DNA from: Candidatus Binatia bacterium
Lineage (GTDB): Bacteria; Desulfobacterota; Binatia; UBA12015
Length of the DNA: 64,000 bases
Reading direction: 5' to 3'
Assembly: GCA_029248525.1 (NCBI GenBank)
Contig: JAQWJE010000049.1
Coordinates: 485,836 to 549,835, forward strand
The notes below the pieces were generated by a model. The model searched no databases and was not told the DNA's origin. It saw only the letters and a list, made by a program, of their open reading frames with translations. Within the stretch, counting starts at the first letter, position 1. Each line of letters begins with the position of its first letter. This document shows, piece after piece, positions 36,438-45,550 of the stretch. Made by a program: the position numbers and the translations under genes.

Positions 36438-37178
36438 ATGCCTCAGCTGAGTGTGAATATCAACAAGATCGCGACCCTGCGGAATTCTCGTGGTGGCCAG
36501 GTGCCCAGCGTGGTGGGCGCGGCCCGGGTCTGTGTCGAGGCGGGGGCCCCGGGGATTACCGTGCATCCGCGACAGGATGAGCGTCATATTACGCGGCAGG
36601 ATGCCCTCGACCTCGCGGCCTTTCTGAAGCCGCATCGGGAAAACGTCGAGTTGAACCTGGAGGGCGACCTCCGTCCCGACTTTTTGTCTCTATTGCGCGA
36701 AATCCGCCCCCATCAGGCGACTCTGGTGCCGGTTCTGCCCGGCGAGATCACCAGTCAGGGCGGTTGGCCGGTGGATACTCCGCGGGAAGAGCTCGCGGGT
36801 GCGATCGCCGAACTCCAGAGTCTCGGGATGCGAGTTTCCGTCTTTGTGGACCCCACTCGGGATGCGATCGAGTGGGCGGCCGGGATCGGTACGGATCGAG
36901 TCGAGCTCTATACGGAGCCGTTTGCGGCGGCATTTGCCGCAGATCGGGCAGCCGGAGCTCACCAGTTCGGCATTTACTCCGAGGCCGCCGAGCAGGCCCA
37001 TGCGTTGGGCCTGGGGATCAATGCCGGCCACGATCTCGATCTGGCGAATCTGGAATTATTTGCCGGCCTGCCGCACCTCGATGAGGTCTCCATCGGCCAT
37101 GCCTTGATCAGCGAGGCGGTCTTTCACGGTCTGGCGACGGTCGTGCGGGCGTACCTCGAGAAACTTCAGGTTTCCTGA
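36438..37178 (+). CDS. pdxJ: Pyridoxine 5'-phosphate synthase
   Basis: This 246-residue TIM-barrel enzyme condenses 3-amino-2-oxopropyl phosphate with deoxyxylulose 5-phosphate, the final ring-forming step of DXP-dependent vitamin B6 synthesis. MPQLSVNINKIATLRNSRGG, GITVHPRQDERHI, VELNLEGDL, RVSVFVDP, VELYTEPFA and HDLDLANL are the family blocks, and EVSIGHALISEAVFHGL near the C-terminus is the phosphate-binding region. ATG 36438 gives the standard N-terminus. Its start is only 25 bp from the kinase start on the opposite strand, so the two promoters must overlap the coding ends. Confidence 0.95.
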   Translation: MPQLSVNINKIATLRNSRGGQVPSVVGAARVCVEAGAPGITVHPRQDERHITRQDALDLAAFLKPHRENVELNLEGDLRPDFLSLLREIRPHQATLVPVLPGEITSQGGWPVDTPREELAGAIAELQSLGMRVSVFVDPTRDAIEWAAGIGTDRVELYTEPFAAAFAADRAAGAHQFGIYSEAAEQAHALGLGINAGHDLDLANLELFAGLPHLDEVSIGHALISEAVFHGLATVVRAYLEKLQVS

Positions 37179-37258
37179 GGGTTCTCGCGGGCCGGAGTGC
37201 GGCGCTGCAAATTCTCTCTTCTGCAGTCGGCGACGGTTGGGCTAAAGTCGTGGCGATC

Positions 37259-37882
37259 ATGAATCGAATATTTCTGGTACTTTCTCTTCTAATTGTAATC
37301 GCCGCCCCCCCCGTATTCGCTGACGACGGGGTAGGCATGGATGCGATCAAGTTGCGGCTCAACCAGCGGCGCGGCTCGGTGCAAAAACTTATATTCGTGG
37401 CCAAGGGAGAACAGCTCCCCTTTCCTGCGATCGGCGGGCCGGATGATCCACGCACGGCAGGCGTGACCTTCGAGATCTTCACCGCGGCCGGTCAGCAAAA
37501 CTCCTTTACGATTCGCACGGGGCCCTATGAGGGGGCCTATTGGCGTGCGCGCGATAGCAAGTCCCCGTTCTACAAATACAAGAATAAACTGGCTCCAGCG
37601 GGGCAGAGCTTCGTCCATAAATTTCTGCTCAAGAAAAACAAGGTCATCTTTGTCAGCCGCACTCACGAGATCGACCTTCTGCCCGCCCAGAGAGCCATGG
37701 TGGTCCGCCTCACGATGGGCCAAAAGGTACTGTGTTCGTTCTTCGACCAGCCGATCTTTGATGGAATTATTCCCGGTCGTGATTCGGATGCGACCAGTTT
37801 TTTCTCCAAAAGAGGCAGCGCCCCGAGCGACTGTCATGACGATACCATCGAGGCGATGCTCGCCGCGGTGCCTCTGGACTAG
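37259..37882 (+). CDS. Exported protein of unknown function
   Basis: This 207-residue protein has a signal peptide (MNRIFLVLSLLIVIAAPPVFA, cleavage after about residue 21). The mature part has a beta-rich look, with VTFEIFTAAGQQNSFTIRTG, and two cysteines (in VLCSFFDQP and PSDCHDD) that could form one disulfide. A GTG three codons upstream (37250) is an alternative start. No family is recognised. It resembles small beta-sandwich periplasmic proteins that appear repeatedly in deltaproteobacterial genomes, but that is only an impression. Its stop overlaps the end of the convergent DUF3604 gene by 4 bp. Confidence 0.7.
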   Translation: MNRIFLVLSLLIVIAAPPVFADDGVGMDAIKLRLNQRRGSVQKLIFVAKGEQLPFPAIGGPDDPRTAGVTFEIFTAAGQQNSFTIRTGPYEGAYWRARDSKSPFYKYKNKLAPAGQSFVHKFLLKKNKVIFVSRTHEIDLLPAQRAMVVRLTMGQKVLCSFFDQPIFDGIIPGRDSDATSFFSKRGSAPSDCHDDTIEAMLAAVPLD

Positions 37883-40161
37883 TTTTCAGCAGAGCCCTCG
37901 CCCCCGTGTCTGACAAAGATCGGGGAGGACCAGGCTCTCTCGCGCACCAGAGAGAGACAGGGGTCGTCGGGGTCGGCATCGGGACCTGCGGCGGGGCAGA
38001 GATTCCCCTGCAGGCAAGTGCCGTCATCGTCCCGGTCGCAGCGCATCGGGTCGCCGTTGACCGCGAGCGTGGGTTCCTGCAACGCGCGGACATAGTAGAC
38101 CGTCTCTCGTGCCTCGTCCGTAAATTCCGAATCCTCGAAGCTGATAACGCATCCCGCCTCATCGGGCGGGCAGGGGAAAACGCGCCAGGGGTCTTCCACG
38201 AGATCCTGAAGCGGTTCTTCGGGATATTGCTGTGGTCGAATGCGAACCACTTCGATCCGGTCGACAAGATGACGCTCGTCGGAAGGGTGGTAGCACTCGT
38301 CAAGGCAAAGGTCGCGGAGCCTTGCGGCGGTCAGGCGATCGCGGGTGATTTCGGGACATCCCGGGAGTTGACGAAAATCTCCCACCGCTCGCACGGTAAA
38401 TCGCGGCGTATCGCGCAAGGAGACATCGCTACCCATCGGCGTCAGGCCATCGGGTCCGTTCTCGAGATCGAAGTGGAGCAGAATACGCGGGCCGCTGGTA
38501 CCGTATGTGCGGCGGGCTTCGAGGGCGTTGAAAATCGAGCCTCGATCGCGACCGTCGGCATGAACCGCGACCAGGCCGGCTGTATAATAATACGAGGCAT
38601 TTCTCTCGGCCCCGGGATCGGCAAACGGCATGCTGCCGCGAATTTCCTCCGGCGGCACGGGGCGACTGCTGGGCGCTTCGGGTTCCGGCTTGAGACGGTT
38701 ATGCCAGTCATCGCGGAGCCCGTAGGCATCGCCAAAGGCTTTTCGGCCGATCTCCTTGTAGCCGGCCCCTGCGCGGGCCTTGTGGTTGTCGCTGGAGCCG
38801 ATGAGGCCGAAGCGAAAGGCCTCCGCGTCGGTAGACGCGGCCCCCGCGGGCCGTCGTGCCAGCCCGTACTGGGCACTCATTTTTGGTCGGTATTCCATCG
38901 CAGGCAGGAAGGTCCCCGCGAGCTGTCCACATTCTCCCCAATCGTTCGGAACCGCACCCGGGACGACCTCCTTGGCCAGGTTCCCGGGCAGTTCCAGGTA
39001 CCAACGTCGTGCCTGTTGGATCCGTTCCTCGCAGGTGATTTCCGAGAGGCCTTCGCAGCGGGAGCGAATGATCTCGCCGGCTCGCCAGCAACAGGGCTCG
39101 TAGCCATTACGCGGCTCAGCACAGCTGACCTGGCCGTCTGCATCAATCTCGGTGTCTCGCAGGTCGCGCCATAATTCGCTGTTGCCGTGGCCCGAATAGA
39201 CCTCAAAAAGTCGTTGCCGTGTCGGGTCATGCTGACCGTTTTTCAGCTGCTCTCCCAGGTCGGCGTCCGGCGGCGCGTGGATGCCCCACGCGGTGCCGTG
39301 CGGAATCACCAATGCCGGGTAGCCCCAGTCGTCGAGCTTGGCGAAAAGGTCGGCAGGATCTGGGGCCCCTTCAAGGCAGTCCGGGGGCAGTTCGCGGACG
39401 GGCACGTCCTGCGGGCAGGCCTCGAGGCCCCGGACTTCCCGGGCCCACTGATTGAAATCTAGATAAGGCCCGAGATTATTGGGGAAATCCCCCGCGGCCA
39501 GTCCGGCGCGGATGACCGCCCAGACAAATCCGGGAATCTCGACTTGCGAAAAGAGCCCACCGGCACCGGCCCCGATAGGGCGGGTAGGTGTCTCGTCGTC
39601 CTCGATTCCGGCCAGAAGAATATTTTTATGACCCCAATGCGTCCCTGCAAATGATTCCGGGCTGCTCTGGGTCCACTCCCAGCCGAGAAAGGCGACGGTA
39701 TCCGGGTTTTGCGAATCTCCGGCGACGGCATTGCATTCGCGGATCGACTCGCGGGTCTCGGTCCATTGGCGCGGGGTGATCGATTCCGCGTGGTCATTGA
39801 TGCTCCAGAAATCGAGTTCGGCGCAGAAGCGGGCAAAATCGCAGGCATCCGCTGGGGGGTGAGCACCCTCGCCCTGCATCAGGGGAAGGCTGAAAACGAA
39901 AGCATCGGCGGAAAAAGTCGTGTGGACGTGGAGATCTCCGAACAAGATCTGGCGAGAGTTCTCTGCGTCGAGTTCCTCGTTCGCCAGCACGCGGGCCTGC
40001 GCCCGCGCGGCGACGTGTTCGGGCGGCAGCGGGCTCTGCCCCGGCGTTCCGCGGGGATGCAGCTTCCCGGTAACCCCTTCGGAGAGAAATAGCGTCAGCC
40101 CGACGAGAGCCATTGCGAGCAGGCCCATGGGGAGGACGATATAGCGGAGAATTTTTCTCAC
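37879..40161 (-). CDS. DUF3604 (PHP-like metal-dependent) protein, membrane-anchored
   Basis: This is a 760-residue protein with an uncleaved N-terminal membrane anchor (residues 4-27) and a large periplasmic part. ILFGDLHVHTTFSADA near residue 73 is the DUF3604 hallmark and resembles the metal-binding HxH motif of PHP-family phosphoesterases. Further motifs fit the family: FWSINDHAESITPRQW, FLGWEWTQ, VIPHGTAWG and LIGSSDNHKARAG. The protein has many cysteines (CDFARFC, CPQDVP...DCLEG, CCWRAGE, CRDDDG), consistent with disulfides in the periplasm. DUF3604 members have no established reaction. It is convergent with the exported-protein gene. A hydrolytic role is suggested by the motifs only. 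Confidence 0.85.
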   Translation of the reverse strand: MRKILRYIVLPMGLLAMALVGLTLFLSEGVTGKLHPRGTPGQSPLPPEHVAARAQARVLANEELDAENSRQILFGDLHVHTTFSADAFVFSLPLMQGEGAHPPADACDFARFCAELDFWSINDHAESITPRQWTETRESIRECNAVAGDSQNPDTVAFLGWEWTQSSPESFAGTHWGHKNILLAGIEDDETPTRPIGAGAGGLFSQVEIPGFVWAVIRAGLAAGDFPNNLGPYLDFNQWAREVRGLEACPQDVPVRELPPDCLEGAPDPADLFAKLDDWGYPALVIPHGTAWGIHAPPDADLGEQLKNGQHDPTRQRLFEVYSGHGNSELWRDLRDTEIDADGQVSCAEPRNGYEPCCWRAGEIIRSRCEGLSEITCEERIQQARRWYLELPGNLAKEVVPGAVPNDWGECGQLAGTFLPAMEYRPKMSAQYGLARRPAGAASTDAEAFRFGLIGSSDNHKARAGAGYKEIGRKAFGDAYGLRDDWHNRLKPEPEAPSSRPVPPEEIRGSMPFADPGAERNASYYYTAGLVAVHADGRDRGSIFNALEARRTYGTSGPRILLHFDLENGPDGLTPMGSDVSLRDTPRFTVRAVGDFRQLPGCPEITRDRLTAARLRDLCLDECYHPSDERHLVDRIEVVRIRPQQYPEEPLQDLVEDPWRVFPCPPDEAGCVISFEDSEFTDEARETVYYVRALQEPTLAVNGDPMRCDRDDDGTCLQGNLCPAAGPDADPDDPCLSLVRERAWSSPIFVRHGGEGSAEN

Positions 40162-40482
40162 CAGCCGTGTCTATGGCGTTCCGTGCGTCCCCGCAAGATT
40201 GCGCGGGCGGAAAGCCGGAAAGGCAGGGCGGAAAGCGCAATTGCCATGCGGATTGCTGGCGGGAAAAGTCTCGGATTTTTCTGGGAAATTTATCGGCCGC
40301 GCATTGACACCCCTCGGCCGCAAGGCCATCCTGCGTGGGCTGCGGTTGGCACGTAGCGATCCAGCAGATGAGGAAGCGGCGAGCTCGTCGCCTTGGTGGC
40401 GAGCGGCCGGGTCAGGTGGGGTGCTTTGGTAGAGAGGGAACCTTCGCGACAATCGGGACTTCTGGCAGGAGTCCGGCAGAGC
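40162..40482. other. 321-bp region upstream of the pilMNOPQ operon
   Basis: This region separates the divergent DUF3604 gene from pilM and should hold both promoters. TTGACA at 40304-40309 is a good -35 match, but the bases 17 positions downstream (CATCCT) are a poor -10. The pilM frame is open back to a TTG at 40393, so part of this region could be coding if that start is used. No RNA structure or repeat of note is seen. Confidence 0.5.
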
Positions 40483-41544
40483 TTGTCGCGGTTGACAGCG
40501 AGCAGTGGCAGTTTGGTGGTCGTCGATATCGGCTCGAGCGCCGTGAAGTTGCTGGAGGTGCGGGGCTCAGCGGATGCCTTTGAAGTCGTGCGCGCCGGCC
40601 TCGCGCCCGTGCCGGAAGGTGCCCTGGCCAACAATACGATTCAGGATAGCGTGGCGATCTCGGACGTGATCCGTCGCCTTGTCGAGAACCTGAAGGTTTC
40701 TTCACGGCAGGTGATCACGGCGGTTCCGGGGCCGGCGGTGATTATCAAAAAAGCCTTGCTCGAGTTACGTCCCGACGAAGATCTCGAAACGCTTTTGATG
40801 ATCGAGGCCCAGAATTTCATTCCCGAAAGTCTCGAGAACGTGAATCTTGACTATCAGGTCCTGCGCCATGAGGATGCTCAGGCCGAGGTTCTGTTGGTCG
40901 CGGTTCGCAAGGATATCCTCGACGGTTTCACCGGAGCCATCCGACAGGCGGGTTTGGAGCCATCGATCGTGGATGTCGATTATTTCGCTCTCGAGAATAT
41001 GTTCCTGCTCAACTACGGCTCGCCAACAGCCGATCAGAATCGAACGGTGGCTCTGGTCAATATAGGCGCGCGGTACTCGTCGATCAATATTCTTCATAAT
41101 GGAACTTCGACGACCACCGGTGATGTGCAGGCCGGTGGCGGCGCGATTACGGATGATCTCGTCAGTTCGCTCGGAATCTCCTACGCAGAAGCGGAGCGCC
41201 TGCAAACCGGAGAAGATCTCGGGGCGGCCGTTGCGGAACGTGCCTTGCCCATTTTGGAACGCGGGGCGAACGACCTCGGCGAAGGTATTGTTCAGGCGCT
41301 GAATTTCCTCTGCCGTACCGGCAGCGATGATCCTCTGGCGGCGGTCTATCTGGCTGGTGGCGGTGCCCGCACGCCGGGCTTGCTCGAGGGGCTGACCCAG
41401 CAACTCGATATTCCGGTAGAGATGGTCGATCCGTTTGCTCGCGTTCAGATCGGTCGGAATCTGGACCCGGATGTGCTGCAGGAGATGGCGCCCGCGCTTG
41501 CGGTCGCCGTCGGGTTGGGTGCCCGAAGGCCGGGCGACGCGTGA
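40483..41544 (+). CDS. pilM: Type IV pilus assembly protein PilM
   Basis: PilM is an actin-like cytosolic ATPase that links the pilus motor to PilN. This copy has SLVVVDIGSSAVKLLEV (phosphate 1), ALVNIGARYSSINI (phosphate 2) and VYLAGGGARTPGLLEGL (adenosine loop), the full actin-fold set. TTG 40483 lies 11 bases after AGGAG and gives 353 residues, the usual PilM length. The frame is open back to a TTG/GTG at 40393/40396, which would add a basic 30-residue leader untypical of the family. It is the first gene of a pilM-N-O-P-Q unit in which each gene overlaps the next by 4 bp. Confidence 0.92.
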   Translation: MSRLTASSGSLVVVDIGSSAVKLLEVRGSADAFEVVRAGLAPVPEGALANNTIQDSVAISDVIRRLVENLKVSSRQVITAVPGPAVIIKKALLELRPDEDLETLLMIEAQNFIPESLENVNLDYQVLRHEDAQAEVLLVAVRKDILDGFTGAIRQAGLEPSIVDVDYFALENMFLLNYGSPTADQNRTVALVNIGARYSSINILHNGTSTTTGDVQAGGGAITDDLVSSLGISYAEAERLQTGEDLGAAVAERALPILERGANDLGEGIVQALNFLCRTGSDDPLAAVYLAGGGARTPGLLEGLTQQLDIPVEMVDPFARVQIGRNLDPDVLQEMAPALAVAVGLGARRPGDA

Positions 41545-42131
41545 TTCGGATCAATCTCATGCCTCGGGAAGAGGCGCGCCGAGCGGCGACGCGCCAGCGC
41601 GATCAGGGCTTTGTCGTGTTCGCTCTGGTGGGACTCCTGGCGGTGATTCTTCTGGCCGAGATCTGGACCCGCACTCAGGCTGCCGACGTACAGGCGGAGG
41701 TGCGCCAAAATCGCGCCGAACTGACCGAACTCGACAAACGTTATCAGGAGTCGCTGCGGACGGAGGCCCGGCTGCGCGAACTTTCGGCGAAACGGGACAC
41801 GATCGATCTTCTCGAACGGCAACGTCGGGGGCCGGTATATGTTCTGGAGGATCTGGGTGCAGCCACGCCGGATGCCCTGTGGCTTACCGAAATGAGTGAA
41901 AGTGACGGGTCTGTGGTTCTGAAAGGTCAGGGCCTGGATAACCAGACAATCGCGCTTTTCATGCGTCAATTGGAAACATCACCGTATTTTTCCCGCGTTG
42001 ATCTTGTCGAGACGAAACACCTCGAGAAAGGTCAGGCCGAGTTGAAGGAATTTACGATTCGGGCGCAGGTCGCCTATGCGGGTGTCGGGCCCGGACCGAC
42101 GGCCGAGTCCGCCGAGGGGGCTTCCTCGTGA
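41541..42131 (+). CDS. pilN: Type IV pilus inner-membrane protein PilN
   Basis: This 196-residue bitopic protein starts with the GTG of the pilM stop overlap. The N-terminal segment IRINLMPREEARRA is the conserved PilN tail that docks into PilM (INLLPWRE in Pseudomonas). A membrane helix (GFVVFALVGLLAVILLAEIW), a periplasmic coiled coil (AEVRQNRAELTELDKRYQES) and a small ferredoxin-like fold follow. It forms the inner-membrane alignment complex with PilO. The acidic Gly/Pro-rich C-terminal tail is probably disordered. Confidence 0.93.
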   Translation: MIRINLMPREEARRAATRQRDQGFVVFALVGLLAVILLAEIWTRTQAADVQAEVRQNRAELTELDKRYQESLRTEARLRELSAKRDTIDLLERQRRGPVYVLEDLGAATPDALWLTEMSESDGSVVLKGQGLDNQTIALFMRQLETSPYFSRVDLVETKHLEKGQAELKEFTIRAQVAYAGVGPGPTAESAEGASS

Positions 42132-42760
42132 CGGATTGGATCGAGCGTTTCCTTGGGCTGGAGCCTCGCCAGAAGGTTGGTTTGATCCTCGGTCTGCCGC
42201 TGCTGATCCTGGTCTTTTATTATGTCTTTGTTGTCGGCCCGCGAATCGTCGAGACTCGGGAACTCCGCCAGAGGGTGTCCGATATGCGGGAGGATCGGAT
42301 TCGGAAAGAGGCCCGGACCGCGGATCGAGAGAAAAAGGACGCCGAGTTGCGTAACGTCGAGACCGCCTTGGCGACCGCCATGGCCCAGCTTCCCGACCGC
42401 AAGGAGATTCCGGACCTGCTGAGTTCGATTTCACTTCTCGGTCGCGATTCAGGTCTGGATATTCTTGTTTTTCGCCAACGTCCCGAGGTCTATCGCGAGT
42501 TTTATGCGGAAGTCCCCGTCGAAATGGAAGTGCGGGGTACCTATCATCAGGTCGCTGCGTTTCTTGACGAGGTCGGCCGGCTCGATCGCATCGTGAATGT
42601 CTCCAATATTGCAGTCACGAATCCCGAGATCGACAGCGGAGAACTTCTGCTCAAGGCACGATCCCGCGTCACCACATTCCGATTCTTGAGTGAGGATGAG
42701 CGCGAGAAGTTGGCCGAAGAGGGGAAAATCGAAGGCGGGAAAGCGGGGAAAAGGTCATGA
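42128..42760 (+). CDS. pilO: Type IV pilus inner-membrane protein PilO
   Basis: This 210-residue bitopic protein has a short cytosolic N-terminus (FLGLEPRQ), one membrane helix (LILGLPLLILVFYYVFVVG) and a long coiled coil. The periplasmic ferredoxin-like domain contains QLPDRKEIPDLLSSIS, VEMEVRGTYHQVAAFLDEV and IVNVSNIAV, the typical PilO core. It dimerises with PilN and binds the PilP lipoprotein. Start and stop both overlap the neighbours by 4 bp. The C-terminus ends in a basic Gly/Lys stretch. Confidence 0.93.
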   Translation: MTDWIERFLGLEPRQKVGLILGLPLLILVFYYVFVVGPRIVETRELRQRVSDMREDRIRKEARTADREKKDAELRNVETALATAMAQLPDRKEIPDLLSSISLLGRDSGLDILVFRQRPEVYREFYAEVPVEMEVRGTYHQVAAFLDEVGRLDRIVNVSNIAVTNPEIDSGELLLKARSRVTTFRFLSEDEREKLAEEGKIEGGKAGKRS

Positions 42761-43182
42761 TGAGGGGCCTGTTTCTGATTGTGGCTTGTCTGGCTCTGGT
42801 GCCATTGAGTGCCTCGGGTGCAGCCGCCGAATACGAGAGCGAAGGCAAAAGAGATCCCTTCCGCCCTCTGTCGATGATGCGAACGGCCAAGCCGGATCCG
42901 ATTACGCCCCTCACGCCATTGCAACGGTATGAGATCGGCCAGTTGAAATTGGTCGGAATCATTTCTCGGGTGGAGCCGCCACGTGCGATGGTGGAAGACA
43001 GTTCGGGTTTGGGCTTCATTTTGACGCCCGGAACGCCGATTGGTCGAAACGGTGGCGTTGTTAAGGATATTCGGGAGCGGGGCGTGGTTGTGGAGGAGTG
43101 GCATACCGACATCATCGGCGAGCGGCACCGGAAGGAAATTGTGATGGTGCTGGCGTCCGACGAGAGCGAGTTTCAGCCATGA
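42757..43182 (+). CDS. pilP: Type IV pilus protein PilP
   Basis: This 141-residue exported protein has a signal sequence (LFLIVACLALVPLSASGAAA). PilP is normally a lipoprotein; here a Cys at residue 9 precedes the cleavage region, so no clear lipobox is present. The processed protein begins with KRDPFRPL, the conserved PilP 'RDPF' region that contacts PilN-PilO. The C-terminal HM-loop beta domain has GQLKLVGIISR, ALVEDSSGLGFILTPGTPIG-like spacing and VVVEEWHTD, and docks to the PilQ N domain. It overlaps pilO and pilQ by 4 bp each. Confidence 0.9.
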   Translation: MMRGLFLIVACLALVPLSASGAAAEYESEGKRDPFRPLSMMRTAKPDPITPLTPLQRYEIGQLKLVGIISRVEPPRAMVEDSSGLGFILTPGTPIGRNGGVVKDIRERGVVVEEWHTDIIGERHRKEIVMVLASDESEFQP

Positions 43183-45482
43183 TGGGCAAAGAAATAATCT
43201 ATTATAGCCTGGCCGCGATGGTCGCGATGGGCTGCAGCGCCCAGCAGACCTCTTCGGTGCCGCGCGAGTATCGCACCGAGGTTTCGGGCGCCGGCGTGGT
43301 GTCAGCCGATCCCGGCGACGGACGCATGGCCTCTTCGGTAGGGACAGCCCCGGTTGTCCCTCGCCCCTTCGCTCCGGAAGGCGGTCTGCGTGTGGTCGAT
43401 ATGCGGGCGGCCGGCGATCGGGAGGGTGCCAGAGTGGTTGTCCAGTTCTCCCGCACGCCCGATGAAATTCGGTCTTTTTCGCTGGAGAATCCTCCTCGTT
43501 GCGTCGCGGATATCGCCGGAGAAGTTTGGGATTCGGCCGGACAGGACCAGGGAGAGACCGGCGTCGCCATGGTGCCTCGTTTCCGTATTGGTCGTTATAG
43601 CGAAAAGCTTCGGGTCGTTTTCGAACTGTCTCCTGATTCGAAAGAAACTTGTCTCTGGGAAGATCAGGGCAGCTCTCTGGTAATGGGTGTCGGTGCGAAG
43701 CCGATCGGGGCCCCGTCGCGCACGGTATTTGCCGTCACGGACCCACCACCGGGAGCCAGCGCTCGTGCGGCTCTGGTGCTCGCCATTGCAACCGACGGGC
43801 AGGTTGCCCCCGAGCCGGTTCTCTTGCGCGCTGTCGAGGAAACACCTCCGGTGGTTCCGACAGACGTGGATCCGCAGCTTGCCGCGATTCGGGAAATCGA
43901 AAAAGAGGCTTTACGGCCGGCTGCCGCTCCGGCGCCGGCGGCTACGACTGCGCCGCCGCGCGCACTTCCGGTGCCGCGTAATGTGGCCAGTTTGGCGCCT
44001 GATCCCGAACCCGTACCTCAATACAGAGGAAAGCGAATTACCCTCGAGTTCAAGGATGCGGACATCCTGAATGTCATGCGCATCATTGCCGACGTGGCGC
44101 AGCGGAATATCGTGGCAACGGATGATGTTTCCGGACGGGTGACGATTGTTTTGCACGACGTCCCCTGGGACCAGGCCCTTGATATTCTGCTGAAATCAAC
44201 TGGACTGGAGATGGTCTCCTACGACGATGTGCTGGTGGTCTCGACTGCCAAGCGACTGGAGCAGGAGCGCAAGGCGCGGTTGGCCGCTCGGCAGGCCGGT
44301 CGTGAACTCGAACCATTGAAGACTGCTTACCTTCGCGTCAATTATGTGAACCCCAATGAAATCGCCCGTATCTTGCGGGGGGGGCGGAGCTCCGCAGCAT
44401 CCTCAAATGAAGCGAACGCGCGGAATCGCCGCGGCATGCTTTCGGGCCGCGGCCTGGTGATGGTGAACGAAGCGACCAATACAATTATTGTTCGTGATGT
44501 GGCCGATGGTGTGGCGAGCGCTGCAGAGTTGGTGCGCCGACTCGATGTCCAGACCGCGCAGGTGGCCATTCAGGGTTTGATCTTTGAGGCGGACTCCGAG
44601 ACGGCTCGTGAGTTGGGTGTCCGTTGGGGTGCTTCCTATGTTGCGAGCCCGGAAACCGGAAATCCGACCGGAAAGAATTTCCCCGGTCGCATCGGTGTTG
44701 GTGGAGCAGGCCCGGCGGGTTCCGCCGCAAACGGGGCGCCGATTCTGGTCGATTTTCCCGCCAAGGGGATCGCAGCGGGAGCCGGCAGCACTTTGGGGCT
44801 GGTCCTGGGCTCGCTCGATGGCACCTCGAAGCTCGACGCAGAAATCACCGCAATCGAGAATGACGGCAAAGGCAAGGTCATTTCTCGGCCCAAGGTGATT
44901 ACGCTGAACAATCGCGAGGCACAGATTCAGAGCCTCGAGATTCTTCGTGTGAAACTCCCCAGTACCGGGACTGTCATCAATACCGGCCCGGGTGGCTCGG
45001 CTGGATCCAATACGACAGCAACTCAGGCGATCGATACCGGGATTATCCTGCGCGTGACACCGCAGGTCTCGAGCGATGGTTATGTGCTGCTCCAGCTATT
45101 TGTGAAATCCAGCGTCCCGAGTTCTGCCGAGACGGACGGGATTCCCAACGAGATCAGCCGACAGGCGACCTCGCAGGTTCTGGTGCGCGACGGGGAAACC
45201 GTCGTGATCGGTGGCGTATACCGCCAGCGGGCGAAGAAAGTTGAGGGTGGTGTTCCCTGGCTCAAGGATATCCCGGTTCTGGGATGGCTCTTCAAGAATC
45301 AGGCGACTCAGGATACTCGGCAGGAACTGCTGGTTTTCATCACACCTCGCGTGGTCTGGCGTAAGGATGCACCGGCAGAACTTCCGTCCGCTGCGGATCT
45401 CTGGCGTGAGCGCGACCGAAGCGCTTATGAAATCTTCGCACCTGAAATGCAGGGGACATCGCCGCTCTCGACGATCCCCTAG
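43179..45482 (+). CDS. pilQ: Type IV pilus secretin PilQ, with a lipobox
   Basis: This is a 767-residue outer-membrane secretin. The N-terminus MMGKEIIYYSLAAMVAMGC carries a lipobox-like AMGC, so Cys19 may be lipidated, unlike most PilQ proteins. One AMIN domain (about residues 65-150; GARVVVQFSRTPDEIRSFSL) is followed by a Pro/Ala linker and the N0/STN domain (about 286-355; RITLEFKDADILNVMRIIAD). The N1 secretin_N domain (AYLRVNYVNPNEIARILRG) and the gate-forming secretin domain (about 540-740; VISRPKVITLNNREAQI, VLVRDGETVVIGGVYR, VPWLKDIPVLGWLF) follow. Usual PilQ proteins have two AMIN domains; I see one. It ends the pil operon. Confidence 0.93.
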   Translation: MMGKEIIYYSLAAMVAMGCSAQQTSSVPREYRTEVSGAGVVSADPGDGRMASSVGTAPVVPRPFAPEGGLRVVDMRAAGDREGARVVVQFSRTPDEIRSFSLENPPRCVADIAGEVWDSAGQDQGETGVAMVPRFRIGRYSEKLRVVFELSPDSKETCLWEDQGSSLVMGVGAKPIGAPSRTVFAVTDPPPGASARAALVLAIATDGQVAPEPVLLRAVEETPPVVPTDVDPQLAAIREIEKEALRPAAAPAPAATTAPPRALPVPRNVASLAPDPEPVPQYRGKRITLEFKDADILNVMRIIADVAQRNIVATDDVSGRVTIVLHDVPWDQALDILLKSTGLEMVSYDDVLVVSTAKRLEQERKARLAARQAGRELEPLKTAYLRVNYVNPNEIARILRGGRSSAASSNEANARNRRGMLSGRGLVMVNEATNTIIVRDVADGVASAAELVRRLDVQTAQVAIQGLIFEADSETARELGVRWGASYVASPETGNPTGKNFPGRIGVGGAGPAGSAANGAPILVDFPAKGIAAGAGSTLGLVLGSLDGTSKLDAEITAIENDGKGKVISRPKVITLNNREAQIQSLEILRVKLPSTGTVINTGPGGSAGSNTTATQAIDTGIILRVTPQVSSDGYVLLQLFVKSSVPSSAETDGIPNEISRQATSQVLVRDGETVVIGGVYRQRAKKVEGGVPWLKDIPVLGWLFKNQATQDTRQELLVFITPRVVWRKDAPAELPSAADLWRERDRSAYEIFAPEMQGTSPLSTIP

Positions 45483-45550
45483 CCGACCCACAGGCGATAT
45501 CGCCGGGCTCGGAATCGCGCTTTCGGTGAGCGTTTGCCGGGCAGGAGTTC

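Noticed and set aside
37906..39174. 422-codon open frame on the plus strand
   Set aside because: Antisense to the DUF3604 gene, which has clear family motifs.
40304..40332. TTGACA-based sigma-70 promoter for pilM
   Set aside because: The -35 match is perfect, but no acceptable -10 lies 16-18 bases downstream, so it is noted only in the intergenic entry.
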